Of a stretch of DNA of 64,000 nucleotides, positions 50,087-62,708 are shown in pieces (position 1 is the first letter of the stretch; each line of letters opens with the position of its first letter). The stretch is from the NCBI RefSeq assembly GCF_029852145.1, contig NC_079969.1:23118459-23182458 (forward strand), in the 5' to 3' direction. The translations under genes and the position numbers were made by a program. A model generated the notes under the pieces. It did no database searches. It was not told the DNA's origin and was given only the letters and a program-made list of their open reading frames with translations. Source of the stretch: Microplitis mediator (lineage: Eukaryota; Arthropoda; Insecta; Hymenoptera; Braconidae).

Positions 50087-51096
50087 CGTTGTAAAAAGCA
50101 GCGGTAAAATGGACTTATTTTATCACCACTGCGGTGTTAAAACGGACACACAACGGTGTTGCGGTGCTACTTACTGGTGTTATCCAACCCACGTGAAAAG
50201 CCTATACAAAAAAAAGAATCGGGCCATTACTGGGTCGTGAATGGCGCCCAATTATCAAGCATCGGCCGAAGATCGGCTAAATATCGGATGATAACGGTGT
50301 GCCAAGCATTGGCCAATCGTGGCAATCAATCATCAGCCAAAGCTTGGTATCGATCATCAGCAAAGAGCACTCGATCAAACCATTGGCCAACGATCGGCTG
50401 TTAATTGTACGCCATTTTTACAAGCAAAAAGCTGGCTGTCAATGATTCACCATGCACGGGCCAGTATAGTTAGCCATTTATTGGCCAATCATTGCAAACC
50501 AGGCATCGGCCGATCTATGGGAAAATTTCAAAGCTCGGCGGCTTTGTATGGGAGGGTCTACATGCGGAATAAATAAAAACAATATTCAGTTAAAATTACG
50601 AAATTATCATTAATTGAGACAAAAATAATTCATTACCTATAAATAAGCAATGTCACTTTTACTAAACTGAAGAAATTGCATAAATTTTTGATCACTTATC
50701 AAATTAAATATTTAGAAACAATGCAATGATTACTTCTATTATCACTCTCATGTTTTTCATGAGGTAATAACTGAATTAAAGATGATGAATCAATCATTGA
50801 TAACTTTTTATTATTTTTTCCACTGAACTAGTTTGCAAAGAATTATAAAAATCTGTTTCCCATATTTTGCACCATAACATCAAAATGTAATTAAGGACAA
50901 ATTTTCTTTCGATTTTTCCATAAATTTGGAAATTTGTCGTACTATTAATTTTTGAAACACAAATTTTTTTTTGTATTCGAAATACAGTTTCACTTCTGAT
51001 ACTTCAAAAACTACTTTTGTTTTTAACACCACTTAACACCGGGAAAAATTTAAACACTGTTTCAATAACGTGGACTAACACCACTTTTTTGTAAAG
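50087..51096. mobile_element. CACTGT/CACCGG-type element, diverged copy
   Basis: Left end CGTTGTAAAAAGCAGCGG and right end CACCACTTTTTTGTAAAG, both flanked by TA, match the CACTGTAAAAA frame with a few changes. GGTGTTAAAA and TTAACACCGGGAAAA words are subterminal. The interior shares text with 57551-58796 (AATGTCRCTTTTA, GATCACTTATCAAATTAAAT) and holds a palindromic array at 50215-50535. Confidence 0.7.
50215..50535. repeat. TTGGCCAAT / ATCGGCCGAT palindromic array
   Basis: Repeated words such as ATCGGCCGA, TTGGCCAATC and ATCATCAGC(C/A)AA in both orientations. It is absent from the related element at 57551-58796, so it is likely a further insertion. Clear TIRs were not identified. Confidence 0.55.
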
Positions 51097-52894
51097 TATC
51101 AAAAACTATTTTTACATGGATTCAACTTTAACTTATACTACAAAATTTTTTTTTGAGACTGAAGGATGTTTTTTATTAAAATTCGATCAAATCAATGAAT
51201 TCTACTTTAATTACCAAAAGTTAGTGTGCTTTGGATTTACGAGTTTTCTCTAATAAACGATAAGTATAATTCAAACGAACAAACGGACTCGGAATAATAA
51301 GTGATTCTTTTAACATTCGTTACCAAGCGATTCACGGATTTGAGGCGTGTCCGTTATAGGAGGGCGCGGTCAGTTTTTTCGTAATGTCCGGAAAAGATCA
51401 AGTGTGGATTGCAAGTGGGAAGAAAAATTGATGGTAGGATATTAAAAATAAATAACTGGCGAGAAAATTAAATTAAAAGGAAAAATAAATGAAATGAAAA
51501 AGGTGGAGTGTTATAAGTAAAAATAATAAATGGTAACAAAAAAATATATATATTATATCATTAATTACATTCTTTGCCAGCCTCATCTCTCTTAATTGTA
51601 TACTGACGAACATCTCGTTATGTAACCCTACACGACTCCTTCCCCTTTGAATTATTCACCCTTTTCGTTTCACTTGATGCTGCAAAAAGAATCGACAATG
51701 CGCTCTAATTTGATGGAAACGAAGTAGAAGAAGAAAGAAAATAAATTTTAAAATTTATTAAAAAGGATGAAAAAGTTTAAAACAGCGAAAAGTTATTTGA
51801 AAGAAGAAAAAAAATTGTGCGAGATTCTTTTTAAAAAAAGTTTCTATGTACAAATCAAAGCACACATTGTATAGGTAATGTAAATTCAAGGTAATGCTAT
51901 TAATGTCGTCTAGGGTTATTCCACCCCCTTAATTCTTCTCACGGTGCATGTAGAAAGCAAACCCCGACGGCGCGACGTCGCTTATTGTACAAGCCGTCTG
52001 CACACCCTTCGTTCGTTTACTATATGTATTGTAGATTGTAACGTCGATTTTACGGCGACGGTGGTAACGAAAAAAAATCTATATCTGGAAATAACATTCA
52101 TGAGTATATTGTTACAGATAATTATTGTAAATTATTGTACGCACAAAGTGGAAGAGACGGAAAGTTAAAGAAAAAAAGTTTTATTGTAGAAAAAGAAGAG
52201 ACAGGACTTGGAATTGTACAAAGAGAGCTGCGATGCCAGAGGTTATGATGACGTCTTTTGTACTGCCAAAAGAAATGAATACGGTGTAGATATTTTTTCT
52301 CTCGTTCACTTGATATTACTTTTTTTATTTTATTAAAACAATAAATATTTTATTAGATCTGTATTAACTATAAGTTTATTTCGAAATGTAAATAAAAAGA
52401 TTTTAATTTTAAATTTATAAACAGAGATTTTTAAATTAAAAATTTTATGAAAGTAAGTTGATTTTTTTTTAGAATATATAGAGAGAAGACAGGTGCAAAA
52501 TATCTATTGAAGAATTTTAGTTTAATATCAAACTAGCCGATATATTTGATCATGATTAAGTAAAAAATTGATTTTTCAGTTGATAAGTTTCAAAATTAAG
52601 GGGTAAAGTAGACCTGCTACGAAAATGAAAATTATTTTTATTATTAAATTTATTTATTTATAACATAAAATAATTATTTTACTTCTGACAAAAAATAATA
52701 TGTAGAAATAAAATCTAAAAATTTTTTATCGTGGGTCAACTGGCCTCGTTCAGTCAATTTTTACAGGTACACAATTTGGCTCACAATAAAAATGAAGACA
52801 GAAAAATAAATTTTGTTGACTTTTCGTCACGTGTCTAACTTACCCCGATCAGTTTATTTATACGCGTAAAAAAGTTACCTCTCTATAAACACCA
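51097..52894. other. No supported feature
   Basis: AT-rich sequence. GC-richer patches at 51340-51380 and 51940-52070 give no recognisable exon. Confidence 0.5.
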
Positions 52895-53421
52895 CACGGT
52901 AAGAAATGCATGGCGTTCAACACCATGCTGGTATGGTTTCAAGACAGATACTAAAATGGTATGTGAAATATTCCAAGACAGTATTGTAACGAGTCACAGA
53001 AGTATGGCGTTATTTACTATACTGTATAGTACTGGAGCTGTTGTATTGCTCACACGTATGCATAGCAGACACGGCGAAACAGCATGGTCCTGGGAGCCAT
53101 ACTACAATGCCGAGGGCACAATACTACTAGATTTTCCCGCCATAATTTCTGGCGTGTCAATCAATGTATACTATCGTATTACCTCCAAAACTATATAGAT
53201 GTCGTTAGACTAGGTTTATCGGCCAGAAGCCATGTGGATGGGCCTGACGGCCATACTGACATTGCGGCATCCGCGACAACTTCTGCCAATGTTACTATTC
53301 CCGCAATGGTTGAATCATCTATGCATACAATTTTATAACCTATAAAAATCTTCGATACCATACAGTATGGCGTTCGAGCCCTTACTAGCATAGTGATATC
53401 TGCAAAATATTTCCTACTGTG
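52895..53421. mobile_element. CACGGTAAGAAAT element, single-unit copy
   Basis: Ends CACGGTAAGAAATGCATGGC and ...AAATATTTCCTACTGTG. At 527 bp it has only one internal unit. Adding one unit of about 371 bp gives the size of the two-unit copies. The flanks are CA rather than TA, consistent with decay. Confidence 0.8.
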
Positions 53422-55004
53422 CATGCCAAAATTTTTTTTATAATTTTTCGGAGTCAGCCATTACAAAATTGGGGATCATCTTGCCCCCTCCTCGTATTAA
53501 AATACTATAAGTTTTACCATAAGTGTAAAGAAAAAAAAATTCGACTGTACATTAAGCTACGCTTCTTTTATATAATGCACCCTCACGTATGTTTTTTTTT
53601 ATTCCTATATATAGTGAAGTCGCAATTCTCTTTTCCCTACCGCGAGTGGTTCGCGGCAGTTGTCGTATTTCCGGCGGCGAGGCTCCCCCAAAACAGAAAG
53701 GCTGCTTGCATTTTTGAGTCCATCCTCGTGTGAGGACAATAGTGACTAGACGTCCTACCAGACGACCGACAATTCTCTTTAGTTTTTTTTTACATCTCAC
53801 CCTTTCACTTGCGGCAGTGCTCTCACCCTTTACTCTACCTTAGAATGCACGAGTCGCTCTTTTCACTTTTAACTTCCCAAGAGTGTCGTCTTTAACTGCA
53901 CCATAGAAATCTCGTCTTCATCTCTTCTCTGGTTTTAAATATTTAACTTTTAAATCGCCCAAGTGTTTAAGTTTTATTTTCAATAATTTATTATTTTCGT
54001 CGACTAATTTCTGAAAGCCGATAGCAGCCAGTGTAAGAGACGTAAAGCTGGAATTATGTTGCGAAATTTCGTTATTCACACCTCTAAAGCCTTTTTCACG
54101 TCGAGAGGTACGTCGTCCGGAAACCCGTTGAGCTCTTTTGTCTTCTCATTTTCCTCCCTATACTCTTCTTTTTCATCACTATACCTCCATCTCTACGTGT
54201 TTCCGTTTAGTACTCATTAAAAAAAAAAAAGAAAAAAAATTCTCCCATGTAAATTTTATTATACCATAGAAATATATTCATGTTTTATATATCTCATTAT
54301 ATGTATTGTATGTAAAAGTATAAATTCTGCGTTATAACATACAAAAGCTATTATATCTTTTACTAAACATTTTATAAATTTTTATTGTTCCTCTGTAATA
54401 TTTTTATTCTCCCTTTCTATTGAAAGGATGATAAATAAGAGAAAGTAAAATTGCATTAGATGAAAATACTAAAAGTATAAATATGAAATAATTGTTAAAA
54501 ATGACTGTAAATATAGTAAAATATATTTTGACAGCTGTGTAAAAAAATGAACGACAATAATGGGAGCTATAATCGGTTGTCACGCGTAAAAGGGAATATT
54601 AGGGATTGTCGAGAGAGTGAAAGTGAAAAATCGCACTCCTACCACTTACAATCATCTCTATAACATAAACGAGCTTCTAACAACTTTACGATCCCCTTAC
54701 TTAAAACTTTTTACACGTTCCGACGCCTCTGATGCATCGTCGCGACGAGAAGTAAATATTAATTACTGTAATTTAAAATTTTCTAATAATGCTTGTTATT
54801 TAGTATTTATAATAATTTTTTTTTTCAATATAAGCTTAGTATGTACTTTTTTTTTGCACGAATAAAAATATGCTCTATCATCGTATTCTCTTATATTAAA
54901 GACTGAACTGCCACCAATATGTCAGAATGCCGGGATAAAATCTGTTGTTGAAGAAGATTAATAATAGAAATAGAATCTTACGATGGTACAGTTAAATTGT
55001 ACAT
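53422..55004. other. No supported feature
   Basis: Moderately GC-rich at 53630-53760 and 54020-54200, otherwise AT-rich. Short frames have no recognisable product. Confidence 0.45.
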
Positions 55005-55162
55005 CGAAAAAAAAAAAATTTTTTGGCGCAAGAAATATTTTGCACTACGAATTGAAGACTAAAATTTTCTTAGGCTTGGAAAAAACTTTTTGGCGCAAGA
55101 GAAAATTTGATTGAGGCCAGTAAAAATTTTTTGCATTAAGAAATCCTTTTTTTTTGTGTATG
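55005..55162. mobile_element. CAAGAAAATTTT repeat, third copy
   Basis: GGCGCAAGAAATATTTTGCA and following 40 bp match 2655-2700 closely. TTTTTGGCGCAAGA occurs twice. Boundaries near the poly-A and TTTTTTTTTGTGTA ends. Confidence 0.5.
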
Positions 55163-56127
55163 TATCAATGATGGAGATCATAAAAATTATCGAAAAATTT
55201 AGACCTGAGTATTATCCGGGATCAAAAAAATAAAAATGTGTTTTCAGTCAAAACTTTGAAGAATTTTAGCAACTGAGTTTAGGAACTTTGTAGAATTTGT
55301 CTAAAATTTCTAAAAACTCTTTACAAAAATTGAGAAGAAAAATTTTTGTAAAATCTACTACTTAAAAAAAATATCAAGAATCAAAATTTTAATTCCAAAA
55401 AATGGCATTCTTTGAAATGATGTAAAATGTAAAATTCTTTAATAAAAAATTTAACATTCCTTTGCTGTTGTATACTATTTACACCTAAGTACCGAGTTTC
55501 TAGAAATATAGGGTAAAGGTACCGTTTTTGGCCACTTTAGGACTAATTTTGAACACTTGAAAAATTTATTAAATATGCAATGACGTAATTCATTTTTTAA
55601 CTTTTTTCAGACATACTTCTATCACACAATTGCACTATAAGGGGTAAAAAATTTGGTACAAGAAATTACGCTAAAACGTGAAAAAAAAATGTTTGTAACA
55701 CGTGTATATATAAAATTATCAAACTCATTGTTGATACATTTGTTCAAAGCAGACTATACTTTTCCACTGTAGATATTGCAAGATCTTGTACAACAGTAAA
55801 ACGGTAATCAATCATAGTCTGAGTGTATATTGAGAGAGCGAAAAGCCTTTGAAACTCGATGAAAGATCATACATCATAATCTCAATGTTTTATGCATCTC
55901 TCCATTGCACCCAAGCATTATATTCCATAAAATCACTTGATACTGAAAACATGAGATGGCTAAATTTATCAATGTTTCATCATCTTTTCAATGAGTCACT
56001 AAAGCGTTATTTTCAGTCATAAAAATGATAAGTAATAAGATTTATCATAACGTCTATATATACATATACGTACGCATACTTTTTATATAAATAATAAAAG
56101 GAGAAAAGAAAAGGCGACAAAATGTCT
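55163..56127. other. No gene; one element relic
   Basis: GGGTAAAGGTACCGTTTTTG at 55511 with the following GGCCACTTT...GAACACTTGAAAAATTTAT resembles the left half of 5037-5197. Otherwise AT-rich sequence. Confidence 0.45.
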
Positions 56128-56176
56128 TCCCTATAATAGGAATAATATAGGAACCATTTCTATAATATTATGGGTA

Positions 56177-56317
56177 CTCTCTAAACATGAATTAGTGAAA
56201 ATAAGTGAATATTCACTAAATTGAAGTGCAAACCGAACCACTTTTTTCAAAAAGTGGTTAAGTTGGCACTCAGAATTAGTGAATATTCACTTATTTCACT
56301 TATTCATGTTTAGAGAG
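56177..56317. mobile_element. CTCTNTAAACATG hairpin, copy 2
   Basis: Ends CTCTCTAAACATGAATTAG and CATGTTTAGAGAG, flanked by TA duplications, with inner AAGTGAATATTCACTAA arms and CGAACCACTTTTTTCAAAA. 141 bp, non-coding. Confidence 0.85.
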
Positions 56318-56375
56318 TAGCATCCTCATAATTATAGGAACTGTTCCTACAATTTACGGTCGCAGTTCCTATAAT

Positions 56376-56656
56376 TGGTGTGCCGTCAACTGATCTCAAC
56401 AATTTTATACCACGATAAATGATCCCTTCAAATTGATACCACCAACATCTGATCCCATCGAAATTCAGTTGAAAATGATGAAGATGATGGTTTTGAAAAT
56501 GATGATAATGAAAGTTACGAAAATCTTGATGAAACTGATGAATTAGAAGATTAGTTTTCAGTTGGACCAATTGTCAGTTGGATCTAGTCTGTGGGATCAA
56601 TTGTCGTGTGATCACTTGTCGGGGATCAGTTGTCTGAGATCAGTTGTCATGGAACC
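56376..56656. mobile_element. GGTG...GGAACC element, GATC repeat variant
   Basis: Begins TGGTGTGCCGTCAACTGATC and ends GATCAGTTGTCATGGAACC. The flanking 8 bp are cctataat and cttataat (7/8), and the uninterrupted counterpart in 9136-10151 reads ctatgatgg at this point. It has subterminal GATCAGTTGTC units in inverted orientation. Confidence 0.8.
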
Positions 56657-56722
56657 CTTATAATGGTATAGAAAAAAATTTCATAAAATTATGGGAAGCG
56701 TTCCCATAATTTTCTTTCCGTA

Positions 56723-57550
56723 TACTATGCAATAATTTGTGTCCTGGCGGGCTAAATTACTTATATGAAACATTGGGCTTCGGCAAAATACAAAAACCCC
56801 AAAAATTGATTTTAATTTTGTAATTTTTCTGATGGGGGCATACTACTGTCCTGTTTCAAAATTTGGAGATCTGTCAAAAACATGAAAAACCTATTTTCCA
56901 GTTGACCATGATAAAATGCACTAATTACTTCAATAGTAAACTAACAAAATTCTTAAATGTTCCGTCTCACCCCCCGCTGCACAACAGAAATAATTTTCCA
57001 TTCAATCTTTTGGGAATTATAAAAAGTAAAATGATCACTTTAATGGTTATGAAAGCGTTTGTATGTCTCTTTGGTTATTCGACGGCACTTAAAAAGTCGT
57101 TAATAACTAATGAACTGCTAGCGCAGATGAATGTTCAAACGAGCTTTTAAACTGTACTGAAATACAATTAATTATTCTTACAAAACATGGTGAGTTTTTT
57201 GATTTATCAGAGCCGAGAGTATTTTATTACTTCTCTCTCTCTATACATTAATGTTAAAAGGATTACGATTTCATAAAGCACGCACATCAACTATATAATA
57301 AATGTACTCAACGTTTTATTAATCGATAATTGATATTCACAGTGTTTTAAACATGAATGACTAACACTTTCCATTATAGGTAATCATAAATTCACAGAAA
57401 GCTTAATAAACTCAATGTGACGTACTCACTAAACTATCATTACATTTAATAATCGGATTTTGAATGGCTAACGCGAGTGCATATCTCTGATATCGTAAGC
57501 TAACTAAACGTGATAATTTCGAAATTCAATGATCTATTAATGGTGTTCTG
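56723..57550. other. No supported feature
   Basis: AT-rich sequence with a 95-codon frame near 56863 of unremarkable composition and no recognisable product. Confidence 0.45.
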
Positions 57551-57594
57551 AAAAAAAAACAGTGTTCAAATGAACTGATGGCGGTGTAGCTGTA

Positions 57595-57922
57595 CACTGC
57601 AACAAATTTGCGGTGTGAATGTCCATTGAATCCGGAGTGAATGCGAAACGGGTGACTGCGTATTTATTTATTCCCTTTGGAGTGAAATTCACTCCGAAGG
57701 GGAGTTTGTTTTAATATTGAAACTCCGGTTCAAAGTAAAACTTACTTCTAAAGGGGGTTTATTTTAATATAAAAACTCTATATCGGAGTGAATCTGGATT
57801 TAAATAAAATCCAGATCACTCCAAAATTACTCCGCTGAAAAAACGAACTCCAAATGACGGAGTGAATTCGGAGTTATATAAAATCGTAATCACTCCGAAT
57901 TCACTTCCGATTTTTTACAGTG
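57595..57922. mobile_element. CACTGC/GGAGTGAAT element
   Basis: Left end CACTGCAACAAATTTGCGG after TA, right end CCGATTTTTTACAGTG. The interior consists of GGAGTGAAT/ATTCACTCC words with TTTTAATATNAAAACTC spacers. 328 bp, no ORF. Another interior word in the CACKG frame. Confidence 0.75.
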
Positions 57923-57972
57923 CAAAATAAGAAATGTCGCTTTTATGAACCTGAACAAATTGCATAAAATTT

Positions 57973-58434
57973 GGTGCCGCGACTGGTTACCCTCGGACAA
58001 AATAACCTTGACAAAATAACTCCAACAAAATAACCTATTGTCATCTCAGCAAGAGATTGGACTTCGGGTATCGTCGGTTTTTACTCCTACTCTAGATGTA
58101 TCATGTGCTAAATGTTCTCCCACTTTTCTGTACGCATGCGCAGTTCATAAATGTTTGATAGTGGGGGCAATTTCCGAGGTCTCTTCTCTTACTGGGACCA
58201 CAATAAAATAAAATAACCTGAAAAAAATAACTTTGCTGTAAAATAACCAGAATAACAAGAACCTTAAAAAATTCACATAAATCTGTAACGATGAAAGTTG
58301 TACTTGAAGGTTAATTTTGTGCAGGTTATTTAATAGCAAAGTTATTTTTAACCAGGTTATTTCGTTACGACGATATTCTAGTTCAGGTTATTTTGTTGGG
58401 GTTATTTTGTCCGAGGGTAATTTGTTACGGAACC
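57973..58434. mobile_element. GGTGCC...GGAACC element with perfect 8-bp TSD
   Basis: Starts GGTGCCGCGACTGGTTACCC and ends GGGTAATTTGTTACGGAACC. Both flanks are taaaattt, a perfect 8-bp duplication (57965-57972 and 58435-58442). The related element at 50087-51096 shows the uninterrupted text GCATAAATTTTTGATCAC. It has ATAACC arrays at both ends, and about 160 bp (58044-58205) not present in 47050-47301 look like a further insertion. Confidence 0.88.
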
Positions 58435-58796
58435 TAAAATTTGATCACTTATCAAATTAAATATTTAAGAAAAACATTATTGAGATTGCAAAGAGACTTG
58501 AATTATAAAAATTTGTTTCCCATATTTTGTACAATATCATTAAAATTTCATTGTGGGCAAATATTCTTTAGATTTCTCCATAAATTGGTAAATCTGCCAA
58601 ATTATTAAGTTTTGGAACAATAAAAAATTTTTTTGTATTTAAAACACGGTTCGATTTCTGATATTTGAAAAATAAAACTACTTTTTTTTGTAACGTTTAA
58701 CACCGGGAAAATTTTGACACCGTTTTCGGGGGTAAATTCAACACCGATAACCTCAACACCGGAATAGCATGGACTTACACCGTTTTTTTTACAGTG

Positions 58797-60239
58797 TGTA
58801 AAGCTATCTTCACTGACAAACTTGTGAATTTCTTATCTATCAGCCAATTTATTTGATAAAAAAACTTGTGTTCATCAGTTTTGATTTGTTTGTTTTTATT
58901 ATCTTTTTTTTTTTATTTCGTAGAGAATCCTTTTGTACTATATCATACCCGATAAGAACGAACATGATACCTTTTATTTATATATTTTTTCGTTTTTTAC
59001 TTTTTTAGATTCTAAAGGATCATTTAATTTCTGGTTAAACAAGTTTTAAGACTAAATAATTCACGCAGTGCTTCGGGAAAACAAACAACGACGAACAAAG
59101 TAATATAAAAATAAAAATAATAAAAGTATGAGTAGAGAAAGAGAGTAAAAAAAAAAGCAATACTTGGAAGTGTAATAAAGAGTAGCAGCGACAAGAGAAC
59201 GAACGTCGACAATGAAGTGAAGCTTCGAGAGATGAAAGAATCGACTACAGCTCTCGGAAAAATTTTGCTATTGGTGGAAAAAAAGTATGAGGTGGTAAGA
59301 CTTCGATTGAAAGGATGCGTCGCTGTGGTAGATGCTTCGCGATTGCATAGAAAGCTAGACATTTGTATGAAGGTATAAAAAATTGAAAAGAAAGGAAAAT
59401 ATTTTGAAAAATTAAAAATTAAAAAAGAAGGGACTTGAGTTCTCACGCAGCTTATGGATTTTATATTTTTGCGTTATCCATTTTCATTCCTTATATTTTT
59501 AAAAGTTTCGCAGGACGTAACTCTTCGCATAAAACACGTTGGGGACGTGAGGAACTTGGTTGTGTCACAACAGTTAGGTCGTCTACGTGACCTCAGAGTT
59601 AGCTGAAACAACTTCCATTCCTACGGGGAATTACATCCAACTTGGGAAAAAACGGTTAGTCGATAAAAAAAGAAGTAACCACAATAGAATAAAAAAATAT
59701 TAAACAACAAGGTAAAAGTATAACGTCATAATATCATATGATATTAACGAAAAAGTCCTTGAGAAATTCGTGATAAGCTGATCCATTATATCTTAAAATA
59801 AAAGTTAAGACCATGTATTTTATATAAATTTAGTTCTTGTGAAAAATATAAATGGTGTTATTAATAACCCGCAGTGAAAAAATTTGATTTTGGTTGATAC
59901 TTGGGCTCATCAACATTCATGCCCAAACTCAAAAGACTGGGCTTCGAATTATCCGACAGAGAAACGCGGATGTAGAATGTCAACCAATGATACGGCTTCA
60001 GACCGCAGCCCACACCATCTGCATTTTGAGCGACAGCTCACTGGATCCCGACAGTGGGCTTGGCACCGCTCATCTTAAACAACTTCTTATCTTCTTGAGT
60101 AAAAGTAAAGACGACTCCAACAATACTCTTATTGTAACTTGAAAAAATACTATTTCTATTATTTTTTAACGTTAATTTTAAATTGTGGCGACGAATGAAT
60201 TTTGATGATTATGAAATACAAATTATTAAATTTGGGTTT
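58797..60239. other. No supported gene
   Basis: AT-rich until about 59500, then mixed composition. The 140-codon minus-strand frame at 59024-59446 reflects a purine-rich plus strand. Overlapping frames at 59884-60142 have no recognisable product. Confidence 0.45.
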
Positions 60240-60480
60240 CAATGTAATCGACGCATTGCCCTACTATCCGACTAGAAATTGTCCCGAGGTATCATCGGGA
60301 CCTTATAACGATAATGTAAGGCATGCCGTAACAGGGTATTACCCGATGCGATCCCTGCCAGGTCCTTGTCAGGAAACTCTAAGGCATGCCTCAATAAGGC
60401 ATTCCCGATATTATAAATGGCAGGCCCTTATGAAGCTAAAGTAAGGTATGCCTTACTAAAGCATTTTCAAGGAAATCTGG
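60240..60480. repeat. 62-bp imperfect tandem with AAGGCATGCCTTA palindromes
   Basis: AAGGCATGCC or a one-base variant occurs at 60318, 60381 and 60443, spaced 62-63 bp, with CCCGAGGTATCATCGGG- and GGGTATTACCC-type palindromes between. No element ends were identified. Confidence 0.6.
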
Positions 60481-60560
60481 GTCGGGATGAAAGATATTTT
60501 TTGAAAAAAGATGTGTTAGTTGTAGTAATATATACCCAAAAGGGGTTTGGCGCCCTCTAA

Positions 60561-60573
60561 GGGGGGGGGGGGG
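60561..60573. repeat. G homopolymer of 13
   Basis: Run of 13 G in an AT-rich region, next to a GGCGCC-containing segment. Confidence 0.9.
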
Positions 60574-60652
60574 AGCAGACCAAGTACGTGCCACCCTCTT
60601 CGTGGGTTTTGGGACTATTACTCCAACCGTCAGCAGTACCTACTTTATAATA

Positions 60653-61072
60653 ATGCTTAGCATTGTTGTAAATGTGGCAATTCTGTGGTTGCAGGAAGCT
60701 AATAGGCACCTCTGCGTGGGCGATTCCAACCCTTCTGACTGTCTAAAAAATCTAAGGGATACTAGCCCGTACATAATGCTATCACTTGGTGGTGTACTGA
60801 GGGCAATCCCTTATAATTGCTGTCTTAAGATCCAAGTAAAAATAAGTGGAAGAAACCCTTTTAAGCTAATGAAGAAAAGTTGCGTTTCATCACTAATCTG
60901 CAACCTGAAGACCAATACAGGGAATTGGTACCATGGGGGTACCGTTCCAAGCCCCACTTCGACCAGAGTCTCTCTATTTCCCGAGATGGGAGGAGTAATG
61001 GGCCCAAGTAAGGTTGGACTCGTGATGGCCGGTGGTGAGGCACGCACATGCATTGCATGCCTAAAGGGTTAA
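60653..61072 (+). other. Unassigned 139-codon open frame in an atypical GC-richer block
   Basis: The frame from ATG 60653 to the TAA at 61070-61072 starts with a hydrophobic stretch (MLSIVVNVAILWL) and contains seven cysteines and many serine, glycine and proline residues. The block 60540-61080 is clearly richer in G and C than its surroundings, and the minus strand is also open over 80 codons (60811-61053), which argues that low AT content rather than selection keeps frames open. I do not recognise either product. It may be part of a retroelement or other mobile sequence, or an exon. Confidence 0.25.
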
Positions 61073-62660
61073 TGTTCTCACATTTCGCTTTTAATATATG
61101 GTGAAATAGGCTTTAATGCAGCGCGAGTATGCCCAAAAGGGTGAGGTATCGGCTTCCGGTCGGCAGAGGTGGACTTAGGTCCCGTTACATAAATTAATTT
61201 AGTAGTATACATAGCTTTAACCGTTGAGCCTTTCATGAATAACTTATATAAATATTTATTATTCATCAAAACTGTTTAAAGTGAAAGAGTATGAACTATT
61301 ACTGTGGTTCAAAAATACTCATCTCCAAATGTGTAAAAAGTTACTGCTATGCTAATAAATATGAGACACATTTCATGTTTTTAGAGGGCACTGTTCATTC
61401 TACGAGATTATATACATCATAGATTTTTGTTTTATTTTTTTAGAATATTTTTGAATAAACGACAAGAATATCATTCATTTGTAATCCTCTATTATTTCAA
61501 ACTATCAAATTACAGTGATGTTTTTCCCATCAATTCAAGGACTAACAAAAAATATATCTGAATATGTTACATCTGTACTCGTGTAGCATAGTAATCCAAA
61601 AATATATCTGGATTACGAGTATTAAATGCAACTGGAATATATTTTAGACTAAAAAAACATCTGGTTTTTCATCTACATATTCAGGCAGAATACTAACGCA
61701 TTGAAAAATATATGCTGATCGATAAAGACCATAATTTATATACATATATATATATATACATGAATTGAACAATAAGATAGGGTCAAAAGGGCCTACACAG
61801 TTGTTGAACGATTTAGCAACGTCCATAAGTACCATTCATCCCTTATTCTCTTTACCCTTTGACTTATCGCACCCCTGACGCGACTTTTAACACTCTCCAC
61901 GAGTTCCAAGGATAAAGTTGGCAAAAATAAAGTGAGCGCAAAAGTATATATTCTCCTGGGTTACATCGTAACCACGCAACAGGGGTTGCATATAAAATAG
62001 AATTGACTACTATGTTGTAGAATAAATTTATAGAATAGAAAAAAAAAACAAACATTTAAATACAAATAAAATCTAAAAAAAAAAACTACTTATCATGTGA
62101 ATGCCATTCAAACTGATGTTTGTAAGCGAATCGAAAATTTTCTATATCGCAGTGAAAAATATTCCAGCGATACAATCAGACAATTGGAAGTACTATTAAC
62201 GAGACTGTCACTGTTGTTATTGTTGATATTGCTGTTGTTATTGTTGATTTTTTACACAAATGCCAATTTATTCCAGTGAAATGTGACGTTAATTGCTACA
62301 TCGCTCTACAACCCTATTATTCGTGTCACATCGCGCGATCAGTTGGGGAAATTGTCCGATGTTTCTATTTGTGTGATATGAAACGATAATTTTTAACATT
62401 AACCAAACATATTTAAAACCATTCAATTATATTTCAGTAACTAACATTTGTTGAATTCTGAATCAAATAATTCAAAAAAAAAATAAAATAAAAGAATTTT
62501 AATTCCGATTAACTTTATAAAACATGACGAGGAAAAAATTTTTAACACCTGAACCGTGAATGCATCGAGAGTGATTCACAACCACTAAATTATTCTCGAC
62601 TGATTTGATCACATCAAATCATGTTTACATTTTTTATAGTTGTCTAATACATACATAAAG

Positions 62661-62692
<32 letters not shown>

Positions 62693-62708
62693 AGAACAAA
62701 TCTGACAT
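61073..62708. other. No supported feature
   Basis: AT-rich sequence with a 27-bp poly-A at 62661-62687 and a TTGTTATTG run near 62210-62250 that gives a leucine-rich frame without an ATG. No retroelement was identified upstream of the poly-A. Confidence 0.45.

Larger units (their letters stand above)
56128..56722. mobile_element. TATGGGAA-type element relic hosting two others
   Basis: ATAGGAATAATATAGGAACC at the left and ATTATGGGAAGCGTTCCCAT with CTTTCCGTA at the right match the right half of 9136-10151 line by line. The left terminus is lost. Two elements interrupt it at 56177-56317 and 56376-56656, and the 9136-10151 copy provides the empty site for the second. Confidence 0.7.
57551..58796. 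mobile_element. CACTGT/CACCGG-type element hosting two others
   Basis: Right end ...GGACTTACACCGTTTTTTTTACAGTG has the words AACACCGG and GGGGTAAATTC of the 24921-25567 family. The left end is eroded (ACAGTGTTCAAATGAACTG...GCGGTGTAG). The interior is colinear with 50087-51096. Elements at 57595-57922 and 57973-58434 interrupt it. Confidence 0.65.

Noticed and set aside
59024..59446. 140-codon minus-strand frame rich in Phe, Ser and Leu
   Set aside because: It reflects a purine-rich plus strand and has no recognisable domain.
62097..62279. 60-codon frame with a leucine-rich C-terminus
   Set aside because: Starts at GTG without any ATG, and the leucine run is a TTG/TTA simple repeat.
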